A DNA stretch of 64,000 nucleotides, taken from contig JAURVT010000043.1 in the NCBI GenBank assembly GCA_030655315.1, forward strand, positions 124,001 through 188,000. The letters are read 5' to 3'. Numbering within the stretch: position 1 is the stretch's first letter; the number at the start of each line of letters is the position of its first letter. The notes under the pieces were generated by a model. The model was not told the origin of the DNA, made no database searches, and saw only the letters and a program-made list of their open reading frames with translations. This document shows, piece by piece, positions 21,493-31,329 of the stretch. Made by a program: the position numbers and the translations under genes. This DNA comes from Nocardioidaceae bacterium. Its GTDB lineage: Bacteria; Actinomycetota; Actinomycetes; Propionibacteriales; Nocardioidaceae.

Positions 21493-21736
21493 CGTCGGAT
21501 TCCCAGGTAGGCACGGTCTTCCGACAGAGGCACGGAGAACTTCCCGGGTTCCGGTACGGAACGCCGTGCCGAGTGGGGCACGAGGGGCTCGTGGGACGCC
21601 GGCGCCGACGCGGCGAGGTGTCCGTCCCGTCCGCCGCACCGGTCCCACCCACCCCACTCCACCCGGAGATCCGACCGGAACCTGGGAAGTTCTCCGTGCT
21701 CGCGTCGGGAGACCGTGCCTACCTGGGAATCCGACG
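21493..21736. repeat. Intergenic element with 63-bp terminal inverted repeats (copy 1)
   Basis: The left arm 21493-21555 and right arm 21674-21736 are inverted copies agreeing at 57 of 63 positions. Both contain GATTCCCAGGTAGGC and GGAGAACTTCCC. The 118-nt centre is homologous, in reverse orientation, to the centre of the copy at 38337-38570. It fills most of the 323-nt gap between the DMT transporter (its stop lies 6 nt away) and the photolyase-like gene. Nothing else is seen in the gap. Confidence 0.88.
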
Positions 21737-21742
21737 GCCCGG

Positions 21743-22630
21743 TCAGGCGACGGGCGGGGGCGGGAGGCGGCGGGAGCGGAGGGCGACGGTGACGCCGGCG
21801 GCGCAGACCACCAGGCCGAGGAGGCCGAGCAGGGTGATGGTGTCGCCGAACATCAGGAACGTCCAGACCATGACGGTGGGCGGCGTCAGGTAGAGCAGGG
21901 TGCTCGAGCGGGTGGCGCCCTGGCGGCGGCTGACGAAGACGAAGGCGCCGTAGCCGCCGATGCTCGACAGGCCGACCAGCCAGACGACGGCCGCCCAGAA
22001 CTGCGGGTCGGCCGGGGGAGCGACCTGCCCGGTGAGGGCGGCGACGACGGTGAACACGACGGCGGCCACGACGGACTGGATCGTCACCACCTGGAGCAGG
22101 GACTCCTCGGTGCGCCACCGGCGCTCGGTGAGGGTGCCGGTGGCCATCGTGAGCATGGCGACGACGGGCAGCAGGTACGCCCACCACGGGGCCGTCGTGC
22201 CACCGAGGTCGCCGCCGACCACCAGCGCGACGCCGCCCAGGCCGACGAGCAGGCCGAGGCGCTGCCACCGGGTCACCCGCTCGCCGAGCAGCGGGCCCGC
22301 GATCGTCGACACGAGCAGCGGCTGCATCGAGGTGACCAGCGCCGCGAGGCCCGCGGGCACCCCCAGCGAGATCGCCCAGAACACCAGCCCGAGGTAGCAG
22401 ACCTGCTGCAGGGTGCCCAGCACGGCCTGCTGGCGCAGCGTCCGGGCCGCGAATCGCACCCGCAGCGCCACGCAGACGGCGACGAGCAGCAGACCGAGGC
22501 ACGCGAACCGCCAGCCGAGGACGGTGATCGGCGAGGCGACCGCCGTCCCGAGCCGGGCCCCGACGAAGCCCGAGCTCCAGCACAGCACGAAGACGGTCGA
22601 GGACACCACGTCGGTGCGGACGGTCGACAT
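21743..22630 (-). CDS. DMT superfamily (EamA/RhaT) transporter
   Basis: About 295 residues with ten predicted membrane helices in two EamA repeats: VVSSTVFVLCWSSGFVGARLG at the start with the repeat-typical WSSGFV, and a second repeat from about residue 150. It would move small metabolites across the cytoplasmic membrane, with unknown substrate. The ATG at 22630 is preferred, and a GTG 12 nt upstream is possible. The gene lies just downstream of the NUDIX gene on the same strand, with a 24-nt gap. Confidence 0.88.
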   Translation of the reverse strand: MSTVRTDVVSSTVFVLCWSSGFVGARLGTAVASPITVLGWRFACLGLLLVAVCVALRVRFAARTLRQQAVLGTLQQVCYLGLVFWAISLGVPAGLAALVTSMQPLLVSTIAGPLLGERVTRWQRLGLLVGLGGVALVVGGDLGGTTAPWWAYLLPVVAMLTMATGTLTERRWRTEESLLQVVTIQSVVAAVVFTVVAALTGQVAPPADPQFWAAVVWLVGLSSIGGYGAFVFVSRRQGATRSSTLLYLTPPTVMVWTFLMFGDTITLLGLLGLVVCAAGVTVALRSRRLPPPPVA

Positions 22631-22666
22631 GCGCCCACACAACCACGAGCCCGCGACGGGGCGGGC

Positions 22667-23176
22667 TCACAGGGTGTCGAGCAGGGGTCCCATCACGGCG
22701 CGGGTGTCGGGCACGAACGGCCACGCGGGGTCGGCCAGGTGCGCGCGCAGCTCGTCGGGCGTCATCCAGGTGCCCCAGTCGACCTCGCTGGCCTGCCAGC
22801 GGACGGGCCCGTGCCACACCACCGCGAACTGGTGCGCCCAGTACCGCGTTTGCTCGTCCTCGTAGAGGGTCCGACCGAGCGGTCGCAGCTCCACACCGGT
22901 GATCCCCAGCTCCTCCTCGAGCTCGCGCGCCGCACCCTCGGTCGGGTCCTCGCCGACCTCGAGGACGCCGCCGGCGACGCAGTCGTGCAGACCGGGGAAC
23001 ACGTCCTTCATCGTCGTACGACGATGGACGTAGACCCGTCCGAGACCGTCGCGCACCAGCACCGCCGTCGCGGCGTGCCTCAGGTTCTCGCGCCGCACCT
23101 GCGAGCGCGGCGCCGAGCCCGCGGGCCGGCCCTGCTCGTCGAACAGCCCGACCTGCTCCTCGGCTGTCTCGTCCAT
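22667..23176 (-). CDS. NUDIX hydrolase
   Basis: A 169-residue protein with a complete Nudix box, [20 protein letters not shown] followed by ELGI, near residues 69-92. The N-terminus [31 protein letters not shown] resembles the isopentenyl-diphosphate isomerase / YfcD branch of NUDIX enzymes, but the substrate is unproven. It is divergent from dop with a 23-nt gap, so their promoters overlap. Confidence 0.9.
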   Translation of the reverse strand: MDETAEEQVGLFDEQGRPAGSAPRSQVRRENLRHAATAVLVRDGLGRVYVHRRTTMKDVFPGLHDCVAGGVLEVGEDPTEGAARELEEELGITGVELRPLGRTLYEDEQTRYWAHQFAVVWHGPVRWQASEVDWGTWMTPDELRAHLADPAWPFVPDTRAVMGPLLDTL

Positions 23177-23186
23177 CGGCCCAGCG

Positions 23187-23192
23187 TAGGCT
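23187..23192 (+). promoter_or_regulatory. -10 box TAGGCT for leaderless dop
   Basis: TAGGCT is followed by 7 nt and the ATG at 23200. The corresponding upstream region lies inside the start of the divergent NUDIX gene. Confidence 0.55.
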
Positions 23193-23199
23193 CCTCGAC

Positions 23200-24720
23200 A
23201 TGACTGTGACGCGTGTCGTCGGGACCGAGGTCGAGTACGGCATCTCCGTCCAGGGGCAGCCGGGCGCCAACCCGATGCTCGCGGCGACGCAGATCGTGAA
23301 CGCCTACGCGAGCGCCGCCGGCCTCACCCGCCGGGCCCGCTGGGACTTCGAGGAGGAGAGCCCGCTGCGCGACGCGCGCGGGTTCGACCTCGGTCGCGAC
23401 CACGCCGACCCGGGCCTGCTCACCGACGAGGACCTCGGCCTCGCCAACGTCATCCTCGCCAACGGCGCACGGCTCTACGTGGACCACGCCCACCCGGAGT
23501 ACTCGGCGCCCGAGACGACCAACCCGCGCGACGCCGTCCTGTGGGAGGTCGCGGGGGAGCACGTGATGCGACGTGCGGCCGAGCTCGCGGGTCGCGTCCC
23601 CGGCGTCCCGCCGATCCTGCTCTACAAGAACAACGTCGACAACAAGGGCGCCTCCTACGGCGCCCACGAGAACTACCTGATGCGCCGCGACGTCCCCTTC
23701 GCAGCGATCGTCGAGCACCTGACGCCGTTCTTCGTCTCGCGGCAGGTCGTCACCGGCGCCGGCCGGGTCGGGCGCCAGCAGGACGGCAGCGAGCAGGGCT
23801 TCCAGATCAGCCAGCGCGCGGACTACTTCGAGGTCGGGGTCGGCCTGGAGACCACGCTCAAGCGGCCCATCATCAACACCCGCGACGAGCCGCACGCCGA
23901 CCCGCAGAAGTACCGCCGCCTGCACGTCATCATCGGCGACGCGAGCTGCTCGGAGATCTCGTCCTACCTCAAGGTGGGCACCACCTCGCTGGTGCTGGCG
24001 ATGATCGAGGCCGACGCGATCCCGTCCGGCCTGGCCGTCGCCCGTCCCGTCCGGTCGGTGCACGAGGTGTCGCACGACCACACCCTCGCCCACGAGATCG
24101 AGCTCGCCGACGGCCGACGGATGTCGGCGGTCGAGCTGCAGCGCGAGTACCTGTCGCTGGCGCAGAAGTTCGTCCAGCAGGGCTCGTACGACACCGACGA
24201 CACCCACGCCGACCAGACCCAGGACGTGCTCCGCCGCTGGGAGGACGTCCTCGACGCCCTCGAGAGCGACCCGATGAGCCTGGCCGACCAGCTCGACTGG
24301 GTGGCCAAGCTGGCCCTGCTCGAGCAGTACCGCGAGCGCGACGGCCTCGGCTGGGACCACGCGAAGCTGCACCTGGTCGACCTGCAGTACCACGACGTCC
24401 GCCTCGGCAAGGGCCTCTACCACCGCCTCGTCGACGCCGGCCGGATGCAGCGCCTGCTCACCGACGCCGAGGTCGCGGCCGCCGTCGGCGCACCGCCCGA
24501 GGACACCCGCGCCTACTTCCGCGGCACCTGCCTGCGCCGCTTCCCCGACCAGGTCGCCGCCGCGTCGTGGGACTCGGTGATCTTCGACCTCCCCGGCCAC
24601 GACTCCCTCCAGCGCGTCCCCACCCTCGAGCCCCTGCGCGGCACCCGCGAGCACGTCGGCGACCTGTTCGACCGCAGCTCGACGGCTGCCGAGCTGTTCC
24701 AGGCGATCACGGGCCGCTGA
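23200..24720 (+). CDS. dop: Dop, Pup deamidase/depupylase
   Basis: Dop converts the C-terminal Gln of Pup to Glu and also removes Pup from substrates. The 506-residue protein starts with GTEVEYGIS, part of the glutamine-synthetase-like nucleotide site. The catalytic Asp95 is in [13 protein letters not shown]. The Dop-loop region (about residues 40-75) that distinguishes Dop from PafA is present. [18 protein letters not shown] near 145 and [20 protein letters not shown] near 224 are conserved. Its presence fits a Pup that ends in GGQ. Confidence 0.97.
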   Translation: MTVTRVVGTEVEYGISVQGQPGANPMLAATQIVNAYASAAGLTRRARWDFEEESPLRDARGFDLGRDHADPGLLTDEDLGLANVILANGARLYVDHAHPEYSAPETTNPRDAVLWEVAGEHVMRRAAELAGRVPGVPPILLYKNNVDNKGASYGAHENYLMRRDVPFAAIVEHLTPFFVSRQVVTGAGRVGRQQDGSEQGFQISQRADYFEVGVGLETTLKRPIINTRDEPHADPQKYRRLHVIIGDASCSEISSYLKVGTTSLVLAMIEADAIPSGLAVARPVRSVHEVSHDHTLAHEIELADGRRMSAVELQREYLSLAQKFVQQGSYDTDDTHADQTQDVLRRWEDVLDALESDPMSLADQLDWVAKLALLEQYRERDGLGWDHAKLHLVDLQYHDVRLGKGLYHRLVDAGRMQRLLTDAEVAAAVGAPPEDTRAYFRGTCLRRFPDQVAAASWDSVIFDLPGHDSLQRVPTLEPLRGTREHVGDLFDRSSTAAELFQAITGR

Positions 24721-24796
24721 GGGCTTCGGCCGCACCCGTCCGGCCGCCCACCCACGCAGGGACGCGCATCGATACGTCGGCCTGCGTCGCACCCCC

Positions 24797-24813
24797 GTTA
24801 TAGGGTCGAGGCA
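24797..24813 (+). promoter_or_regulatory. Promoter of pup-prcB-prcA
   Basis: GTTATAGGGTCGAGGCA contains TAGGGT at 24801-24806, about 57 nt before the pup ATG. It resembles the mpa promoter over 17 positions. A ribosome site (GAGGTGG) precedes the ATG. Confidence 0.5.
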
Positions 24814-24862
24814 CCGGCTCGACAGGGTCGGTCCTGCGAACCACGACCGGACGAGGTGGACC

Positions 24863-25072
24863 ATGGCGCGCGACGGCGGACAGCAGCACAAGAGCCCCCG
24901 CAAGAGCTCGGAGGTCGAGGAGGAGACGCAGGTCGACTCCACCGAGGAGACGACCGAGCGCAAGGGCAAGCTCGACGACGACGTCGACTCGATCCTCGAC
25001 GAGATCGACGACGTGCTCGAGGAGAACGCCGAGGAGTTCGTGCGCAGCTTCGTGCAGAAGGGCGGCCAGTGA
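24863..25072 (+). CDS. pup: Pup, prokaryotic ubiquitin-like protein
   Basis: This 69-residue, intrinsically disordered, acidic modifier is attached to target lysines to mark them for the proteasome. The C-terminal half [20 protein letters not shown] forms the helix that binds the Mpa coiled coil. The end [13 protein letters not shown] is the conserved ligation tail. The last residue is Gln, so Dop must deamidate it before PafA can use it. The stop overlaps the prcB start by one base. Confidence 0.97.
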   Translation: MARDGGQQHKSPRKSSEVEEETQVDSTEETTERKGKLDDDVDSILDEIDDVLEENAEEFVRSFVQKGGQ

Positions 25073-25887
25073 TGCTGCCCGACGCCTACCTGCGTCCCGG
25101 GACGTCCTCGTTCTCGGAGTTCCTGGCCAGCCAGGTCCCCGACGCGCTGCCGCGGCACCGCGCCGGCACCGAGCAGCTCTCGCCCACCCCCACGCACGGC
25201 ACCACGATCGTCGCCGCCACGTTCCCCGGTGGCGTCGTGATGGCCGGCGACCGCCGCGCCACCATGGGCAACGTCATCGCCCAGCGCGACATCCAGAAGG
25301 TCTTCCCCACCGACGAGTACTCCTGCGTGGGCATCGCCGGCACCGCGGGCCTCGCGGTCGAGATGACGCGGCTGTTCCAGGTCGAGCTCGAGCACTACGA
25401 GAAGATCGAGGGCACGACGCTGTCCACCGACGGCAAGGCCAACCGCCTCGCCGCCCTGATCCGCGGCAACCTCGGCATGGCCATGCAGGGCCTGGCCGTC
25501 GTCCCGCTCTTCGCCGCCTACGACCTCGACGCCGGCGTCGGCCGCATCTTCGCCTTCGACGTCACCGGCAACAAGAACGAGGAGCGCACCTTCCACTCGG
25601 TCGGCTCCGGCTCCACCTTCGCCCGCGGCTCGCTCAAGAAGCTCTACCGCGAGGACCTCACCGAGACCGAGACCGTCACGGCCGCCATCCAGGCGCTCTA
25701 CGACGCTGCCGACGACGACTCGGCCACCGGCGGGCCGGACCTCACCCGGCGGATCTTCCCGCTCGTGTCCGTCGTCACCGCCGACGGCTACCGCCAGTGG
25801 GACGAGTCCGAGACGGCCGCCGTCGCGGACGCCGTCATCGGCGGACGCATGACGCGCCCCGACGGCCCCGTCGCCGGGCTCACCTGA
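25072..25887 (+). CDS. prcB: PrcB, proteasome subunit beta
   Basis: The catalytic subunit of the 20S proteasome. It is 271 residues long with a 43-residue propeptide ending in PTPTHG. Self-cleavage exposes Thr44 ([20 protein letters not shown]), the N-terminal nucleophile, with the conserved Asp and Lys in GDRRA and the following strand. [13 protein letters not shown] near 182 is also conserved. The ATG at 25072 overlaps the pup stop, so expression is coupled. Confidence 0.97.
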   Translation: MLPDAYLRPGTSSFSEFLASQVPDALPRHRAGTEQLSPTPTHGTTIVAATFPGGVVMAGDRRATMGNVIAQRDIQKVFPTDEYSCVGIAGTAGLAVEMTRLFQVELEHYEKIEGTTLSTDGKANRLAALIRGNLGMAMQGLAVVPLFAAYDLDAGVGRIFAFDVTGNKNEERTFHSVGSGSTFARGSLKKLYREDLTETETVTAAIQALYDAADDDSATGGPDLTRRIFPLVSVVTADGYRQWDESETAAVADAVIGGRMTRPDGPVAGLT

Positions 25888-25933
25888 CCCACCCCGCACC
25901 ACCGCACCCACCGATGAGCAGAGAAGAGGACTC

Positions 25934-26638
25934 GTGACCGCCCCGTTCTACGTCTCGCCCGAGCAGCTCATGAAGGACCGGGCCGACTTCGCCCGCAAGG
26001 GCATCGCCCGGGGCCGCAGCGTGGTCGTGGTCCAGTACGCCGACGGCGTGCTGTTCGTCGCCGAGAACCCGTCGCAGGCCCTGCACAAGATCAGCGAGAT
26101 CTACGACCGCATCGGGTTCGCCGCGGTCGGGCGCTACAACGAGTTCGAGAACCTCCGGATCGCCGGCGTCCGCCTGGCCGACGTCCGCGGCTACTCCTAC
26201 GACCGGCGCGACGTCACCGGCCGCGGCCTGGCCAACGCCTACGCCCAGACCCTCGGCACCATCTTCTCCTCCGGCGGGGAGAAGCCCTACGAGGTCGAGA
26301 TCTTCGTGGCCGAGGTCGGCGACGACACCGAGGGCGACCAGATCTACCGCCTCACCTACGACGGCTCGGTCGCCGACGTGCAGGGCCACGGCGTCATGGG
26401 CGGCCAGGCCGAGACCGTCGGCACCTGGCTCTCCGAGCACTTCACCGAGGGCCTGGACCTCGACGCCGCCCTGAGACTGGCCACCGACGCGCTCGGGCAC
26501 GACGGTCCCGAGCCGCGCACCGTGGAGGCGAACTTCCTCGAGGTGGCCGTCCTCGACCGCACCCGCGCCCGTCCGCGCAAGTTCCGCCGCGTCCCGCGCG
26601 AGTCCGTTCGGACCGCGCTGCAGCACACCGCGTCCTAG
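25934..26638 (+). CDS. prcA: PrcA, proteasome subunit alpha
   Basis: It forms the outer heptameric rings of the 20S proteasome and the gate through which Mpa feeds substrates. The 234-residue sequence starts [37 protein letters not shown], with the gating N-terminus and alpha helix H0 typical of actinobacterial PrcA. The GTG start follows a GAAGAGGA ribosome site. Its TAG stop forms the first three bases of the -10 box for pafA. Confidence 0.96.
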   Translation: MTAPFYVSPEQLMKDRADFARKGIARGRSVVVVQYADGVLFVAENPSQALHKISEIYDRIGFAAVGRYNEFENLRIAGVRLADVRGYSYDRRDVTGRGLANAYAQTLGTIFSSGGEKPYEVEIFVAEVGDDTEGDQIYRLTYDGSVADVQGHGVMGGQAETVGTWLSEHFTEGLDLDAALRLATDALGHDGPEPRTVEANFLEVAVLDRTRARPRKFRRVPRESVRTALQHTAS

Positions 26639-26641
26639 GCT
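26636..26641 (+). promoter_or_regulatory. -10 box TAGGCT for leaderless pafA, made from the prcA stop codon
   Basis: The TAG stop of prcA (26636-26638) is the first half of TAGGCT, followed by 6 nt and the pafA ATG. pafA can thus be transcribed separately from pup-prcBA. Confidence 0.5.
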
Positions 26642-26647
26642 TCCCGC

Positions 26648-28009
26648 ATGGACCGACGCATCTTCGGCATCGAGAACGAGTACGGCGTGACCTGCACGTT
26701 CAAGGGTCAGCGGCGCCTGTCGCCCGACGAGGTGGCGCGGTACCTGTTCCGGCGAGTCGTGTCCTGGGGGCGCAGCAGCAACGTGTTCCTGCGCAACGGC
26801 GCGCGCCTGTACCTCGACGTCGGCAGCCACCCCGAGTACGCCACCCCCGAGTGCGACGACATCACCGAGCTGATCACGCACGACCGTGCCGGTGAGCGCA
26901 TCCTCGAGGGCCTGCTGATCGACGCCCAGCAGCGGCTGCGCGAGGACGGCATCCTCGGCGACATCTACCTGTTCAAGAACAACACCGACTCCGCGGGCAA
27001 CTCCTACGGCTGCCACGAGAACTACCTGGTGGGCCGCGACGGCGAGTTCAACAAGATCGCCGACGTGCTCATCCCGTTCCTGGTCAGCCGTCAGATCATC
27101 TGCGGCGCGGGCAAGGTGCAGCAGACGCCGCGCGGCGCGATCTACTCGATCAGCCAGCGGGCCGAGCACATCTGGGAGGGCGTCTCCAGCGCCACCACCC
27201 GCTCGCGCCCCATCATCAACACGCGCGACGAGCCGCACGCCGACGCCGAGCGGTTCCGCCGCCTGCACGTCATCGTCGGCGACTCCAACATGAGCGAGAC
27301 CACCGCGATGCTCAAGGTGGCCAGCACCGACCTGGTGCTGCGGATGATCGAGGCCGGCGTGGTCATGCGCGACCTGACGCTCGACAACCCGATCCGCGCC
27401 ATCCGCGAGATCGCGCACGACATGACCGGCAAGCGCAAGGTCGCCCTCGCGAACGGTCGCGAGCTGTCGGCGCTGGAGATCCAGAGCGAGTACCTCACCA
27501 AGGCCCGCGACTTCGTCGACCGCAACGGCCTCGCGACGCCCACCATCGAGCGGGTGCTCGACCTGTGGGAGCGCACGGTCAAGGCCGTCGACTCCGGGGA
27601 CCTGTCCCTGGTGGAGCGCGAGATCGACTGGGTGATCAAGTACAAGCTGCTCGAGCGCTACAGCAGCAAGAACGACATCGGCCTGGGGCACCCGCGCATC
27701 GCCCAGCTCGACCTCGCCTACCACGACATCCACCGCGACCGCGGCCTGTACTACCTGCTCGAGAAGAAGGGCGCGGTCGCCCGCGTCACCCAGGACCTCG
27801 ACGTGTTCGCCGCCAAGTCGGTCCCGCCGCAGACCACCCGCGCGCGCCTGCGGGGCGACTTCATCAAGAAGGCCCAGGAGCGCCGCCGCGACTTCACCGT
27901 CGACTGGGTGCACCTCAAGCTCAACGACCAGGCCCAGCGCACCGTCCTGTGCAAGGACCCGTTCCGCTCCCACGACGAGCGCGTCCACAAGCTGATCGAG
28001 GGCATGTGA
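26648..28009 (+). CDS. pafA: PafA, Pup-protein ligase
   Basis: PafA phosphorylates the C-terminal Glu of deamidated Pup and joins it to a substrate lysine. The 453-residue protein closely follows M. tuberculosis PafA as I remember it: [13 protein letters not shown] at the start, the catalytic Asp57 in [33 protein letters not shown] near 116 and [17 protein letters not shown] near 191. It ends [16 protein letters not shown]. It lacks the Dop loop, which separates it clearly from the dop gene. Confidence 0.97.
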   Translation: MDRRIFGIENEYGVTCTFKGQRRLSPDEVARYLFRRVVSWGRSSNVFLRNGARLYLDVGSHPEYATPECDDITELITHDRAGERILEGLLIDAQQRLREDGILGDIYLFKNNTDSAGNSYGCHENYLVGRDGEFNKIADVLIPFLVSRQIICGAGKVQQTPRGAIYSISQRAEHIWEGVSSATTRSRPIINTRDEPHADAERFRRLHVIVGDSNMSETTAMLKVASTDLVLRMIEAGVVMRDLTLDNPIRAIREIAHDMTGKRKVALANGRELSALEIQSEYLTKARDFVDRNGLATPTIERVLDLWERTVKAVDSGDLSLVEREIDWVIKYKLLERYSSKNDIGLGHPRIAQLDLAYHDIHRDRGLYYLLEKKGAVARVTQDLDVFAAKSVPPQTTRARLRGDFIKKAQERRRDFTVDWVHLKLNDQAQRTVLCKDPFRSHDERVHKLIEGM

Positions 28010-28041
28010 CCCGCCGTCCTTGTCGGCCACCGACCGCTCGC

Positions 28042-28047
28042 TAGGCT
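28042..28047 (+). promoter_or_regulatory. Likely -10 box TAGGCT of the FKBP-pafBC-tatAC unit
   Basis: TAGGCT lies 32 nt after the pafA stop and 63 nt before the FKBP start, so this transcript has a leader. A GGAGG ribosome site at 28095-28099 precedes the GTG. Confidence 0.4.
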
Positions 28048-28110
28048 GAGGGAGGCTCGCCGTCGTCGGCGGGCCGCTGACTTTCCCCCACCCCGGAGGC
28101 TCGAACCACC

Positions 28111-29025
28111 GTGCGTCGCCTGCTCGCCTGCCTGACCGTCCTCGTCCTCGCGCTCACCGCCTGCGGTGGTGGGGGTGACGACGGTGGCTCCGGGGAGGGC
28201 TTCGGCTCGGTGAAGGTCTCCGGTGACTTCGGCAAGACGCCCAAGGTCACCACGGGCACGGACTTCACGGTGGACGCCACCGAGTCCAAGGTGCTCGACG
28301 AGGGCGACGGCGTGGCCGTCAAGGAGGGCGACGCCCTCACCCTCGACTTCGTCGGCGTCAACGGCCGCACCGGCAAGGAGTTCGGCAGCTCGTTCAGCGC
28401 CGACGGCCAGCCCCTGTCCACGACGCTGACGGCCACCTCGCTGGTGCCCGGCTTCGTCAAGGGCCTCGAGGGCAAGAAGATCGGCAGCCGCGTCCTCGTC
28501 GCGATCCCGCCCAAGGACGGGTTCCCCGACGGCAACGAGCAGATCGGACTGAACAAGACCGACACGATGGTGTGGGTCTTCGACCTCGTCTCGAAGGTCG
28601 AGCCCAAGAAGGCCACCGGGACGATCGCCGACGTCACCGTCACCGGGGCCGCGGGCAAGGCTCCGAAGGTCGAGGTCAAGAAGGACTTCTACGTCGACGA
28701 GACCGAGTCCAAGGTCACCCGTGAGGGCGACGGCGCCGTCGTCAAGGCCGACGACACGATCAACGTCAACTACGTGGGCATCAACGGCCGCGACCTCAAG
28801 GAGTTCGACAGCTCCTACACCCGCGGCGAGCCGGCCGACTTCGTGCTCTCCGAGGGCCAGCTGATCCCGGGATTCATCACCGGCCTGGTGGGCAAGAAGG
28901 TCGGTGACCGCGTCGTCATCACCATCCCCTCCGAGGACGGCTACGGCGTCCAGGGCAACGCCCAGGCGGGCATCGAGCCCACCGACACGCTGGTCTTCGT
29001 GGTCGACATCCTCAAGATCGGCTGA
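28111..29025 (+). CDS. FKBP-type peptidyl-prolyl isomerase lipoprotein with two FKBP domains
   Basis: A 304-residue exported protein. The signal peptide ends in lipobox LTAC (Cys18), so it is probably anchored on the outer face of the membrane. Two FKBP domains follow, at about 75-160 and 205-304. The second retains the fuller active-site pattern (INVNYVGINGRDLKEFDSS, LIPGFITGLVGKKVGDRV, IPSEDGYG). The first is more divergent. It probably helps fold exported proteins and lies near tatA and tatC. The same position beside pafA and pafB is seen in related actinobacteria, to my knowledge. Confidence 0.92.
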   Translation: MRRLLACLTVLVLALTACGGGGDDGGSGEGFGSVKVSGDFGKTPKVTTGTDFTVDATESKVLDEGDGVAVKEGDALTLDFVGVNGRTGKEFGSSFSADGQPLSTTLTATSLVPGFVKGLEGKKIGSRVLVAIPPKDGFPDGNEQIGLNKTDTMVWVFDLVSKVEPKKATGTIADVTVTGAAGKAPKVEVKKDFYVDETESKVTREGDGAVVKADDTINVNYVGINGRDLKEFDSSYTRGEPADFVLSEGQLIPGFITGLVGKKVGDRVVITIPSEDGYGVQGNAQAGIEPTDTLVFVVDILKIG

Positions 29026-29037
29026 CACGCTCCACCC

Positions 29038-29997
29038 ATGTCGGCACGCAAGAGCGAGCGGTTGATGAATCTCGTCATCGCGCTCCTCGTCTCCCCGTCG
29101 TACCTGCCCAAGGAGCGCATCAGGCACGCGGTCGAGGGCTACCACGACCAGTCCGACGAGGCGTTCGGTCGGATGTTCGAGCGCGACAAGGAAGAGCTGC
29201 GCGAGATCGGCGTCGAGATCGAGACCGGGTCGCACGACGCGGTCTTCGGCGACGAGCTCGGCTACCGGATCCGTCGTGACGCCTTCGAGCTTCCCGAGAT
29301 CCAGCTCGAGCCCGACGAGGCCGCCGTCGTCGGGCTGGCGGCACGGGTGTGGCAGCAGGCCCGGCTCGCCGACGCCACCCAGTCCGCGCTGCTCAAGCTG
29401 CGCGCCGCCGGCCAGCGGGTGGACGCCTCCGGCCTGACGGGCATCGAGCCGCGGCTCGCTGCCAGCGAGCCCGCGTTCGAGCCCCTGTGGGACGCGGTCG
29501 TGTCGCGCACCCCGGTGTCGTTCACCTACCAGCGCCCCGGACACGAGCGCACCGCGCGCGAGGTCGAGCCGTGGAGCGTCCTGTCGTGGCACGGTCGGTG
29601 GTACCTCGCGGCGCTCGACCGCGGCCGCGACGCCCCGCGGATGTTCCGGCTGTCGCGCGTCACCGGCGAGGTGGTGCCGGTCGGCGAGCCGGGGGAGTAC
29701 CAGGTGCCCGACGACCTCGACGTCGAGGCGATGGCCACCGCCCTGTTCCCGCGGCCGTCGACGTCGGCCGCCGTGCTGCGGGTCCGCCCGGGCACCGCGC
29801 TCGGGCTGCGTCGCCAGACCACCGCCGAGACCAGGCTCGACGACGGGTGGGACCGGCTCGAGGTCACGTACGGCTCGGTCGGCGAGCTGGCCGAGGAGAT
29901 CCTCACCTACGGCGCCGACGTCGTCGTCCTCGAGCCGCCGGAGCTGCGCGGACGCGTGGTCGAGGGCCTGCGACGCCTGGCCGGGGTGGACGCGTGA
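29038..29997 (+). CDS. pafB: PafB, WYL-domain transcriptional regulator
   Basis: A 319-residue protein with an N-terminal winged helix (ERLMNLVIALLVSPSYLPKERIR) and a central WYL domain (TAREVEPWSVLSWHGRWYLAALDRG) followed by the WCX region. PafB and PafC act together as a DNA-damage-responsive activator in mycobacteria. Despite the name they are not needed for pupylation. It starts 12 nt after the FKBP stop and overlaps pafC by 4 nt. Confidence 0.95.
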   Translation: MSARKSERLMNLVIALLVSPSYLPKERIRHAVEGYHDQSDEAFGRMFERDKEELREIGVEIETGSHDAVFGDELGYRIRRDAFELPEIQLEPDEAAVVGLAARVWQQARLADATQSALLKLRAAGQRVDASGLTGIEPRLAASEPAFEPLWDAVVSRTPVSFTYQRPGHERTAREVEPWSVLSWHGRWYLAALDRGRDAPRMFRLSRVTGEVVPVGEPGEYQVPDDLDVEAMATALFPRPSTSAAVLRVRPGTALGLRRQTTAETRLDDGWDRLEVTYGSVGELAEEILTYGADVVVLEPPELRGRVVEGLRRLAGVDA

Positions 29998-31013
29998 GCA
30001 CCTCCCAGGAGCAGGTCACGAGGATGCTGGCGCTGGTGCCCTACCTGCGCGGCAACGAGGGCGTGCCGGTGGCCCAGGTCGCCGAGACGTTCGGCGTGCC
30101 GCGTCGGCAGATCGTCAAGGACCTCAACGTGCTCTGGTTCTGCGGGCTGCCGGGCGCGGTCACCGGCGAGATGATCGACGTCGACATGGAGGCGCTGCGG
30201 GGCCAGGGCGTCGTCTACGTCGACAACGCCGAGTTCCTGGCGCGTCCCGTTCGGCTCACCGCCCGTGAGGCCGTCGCCCTGGTGGTGGCGCTCCGCACGC
30301 TGCGCGAGAGCGCCCGCAGCGACGAGCGCGACGTCATCGAGCGGGCCCTGGCCAAGCTGGAGTCGGCCGCCGGCGACGCCGCGGCGGCCAGCGCCGCCGT
30401 GGAGGTCGTCCTCGACGAGCACGTCGACGCCACGCTGCGCGACCAGCTGGCGTCCGCCGTGCGTGACCGTCGGCGGGTGCACCTGACCTACCTCGTCCCG
30501 TGGCGTGACGAGCGCACCGAGCGCGACGTCGACCCGCTGCGGGTGCTGACCGCCGAGGGCCGCACGTACCTCGAGGGATGGTGCCACCGCGCCGAGGACC
30601 TCCGGCTCTTCCGGCTCGACCGCGTGGTGGGGCTCGACGTGCTCGACGTGCCGGCCGACGAACACCCGGACGTCCCGGGCCGCGACCTCAGCCAGGGCGT
30701 CTACCGCCCCCACGGCGAGGGTCCGTACGCGGTGCTCGACCTGAGCCCCAACGCGCACTGGATCTGTGAGTACTACCCGGTGGAGGACCGCCAGGACCGC
30801 CCCGACGGCGTCGTGCGGGTGACCCTGCGCGGCGACGAGGAGTGGCTGCGACGCTTCGTCCTGCGCCAGACCGGCACGGTGAGGGTCGTCGAGCCGGCCG
30901 CCCTCGCCGATGACGTGAGGTCCCGCGCCAGGCTCGCGCTCGGGGCGTACAGTGAGGACGAAGCGACCGGCGCCCCGACCGTGGGGCGCACCCGCGAAGA
31001 GGAGTCACCCTGA
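29994..31013 (+). CDS. pafC: PafC, WYL-domain transcriptional regulator
   Basis: A 339-residue partner of PafB. The N-terminal HTH has the typical [24 protein letters not shown] and [18 protein letters not shown]. The WYL domain is near residue 165 ([24 protein letters not shown]). The GTG overlaps the pafB stop. The frame is open upstream but this start matches the family. The stop overlaps the tatA start by one base. Confidence 0.94.
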   Translation: MSTSQEQVTRMLALVPYLRGNEGVPVAQVAETFGVPRRQIVKDLNVLWFCGLPGAVTGEMIDVDMEALRGQGVVYVDNAEFLARPVRLTAREAVALVVALRTLRESARSDERDVIERALAKLESAAGDAAAASAAVEVVLDEHVDATLRDQLASAVRDRRRVHLTYLVPWRDERTERDVDPLRVLTAEGRTYLEGWCHRAEDLRLFRLDRVVGLDVLDVPADEHPDVPGRDLSQGVYRPHGEGPYAVLDLSPNAHWICEYYPVEDRQDRPDGVVRVTLRGDEEWLRRFVLRQTGTVRVVEPAALADDVRSRARLALGAYSEDEATGAPTVGRTREEESP

Positions 31014-31315
31014 TGGGCAACCTAGGTCCGACCGAGATCATCCTGATCCTGCTGGTCGTGGTCCTGCTGTTCGGCGCGAAGAAGCTCCCCGAGCTGGCCC
31101 GTGGCTCGGGCCGTGCGCTGCGGATCTTCAAGTCCGAGACCTCCGGTCTGATGAGCGACGACGACGACAAGGACAAGATCGAGGACGCTCCGGCGGCCTC
31201 GAAGCGTCCGGCCGCGTCGGCGCCCCAGGAGCTGCCGCGCGACGCCGCCGCCGCACCGGCCGCCGAGACGCCCGAGGAGTCGCTGCGTCGACTCCAGCGC
31301 GACGACAACGCCTGA
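31013..31315 (+). CDS. tatA: TatA, Sec-independent protein translocase subunit
   Basis: TatA oligomerises to let folded proteins cross the membrane. The 100-residue protein has one N-terminal helix ([20 protein letters not shown]), the amphipathic helix [17 protein letters not shown], and an acidic Ala/Pro-rich tail. Only one TatA/B-like gene is present next to tatC, so a separate tatB, if any, lies elsewhere. Confidence 0.95.
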   Translation: MGNLGPTEIILILLVVVLLFGAKKLPELARGSGRALRIFKSETSGLMSDDDDKDKIEDAPAASKRPAASAPQELPRDAAAAPAAETPEESLRRLQRDDNA

Positions 31316-31329
31316 GGTCCGGGTAGTCC

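Noticed and set aside
21430-21657. Short coding frames inside the inverted-repeat elements as real small proteins.
   Set aside because: All arms encode related peptides simply because the DNA is repeated. Frames run in both directions and no ribosome site is seen.
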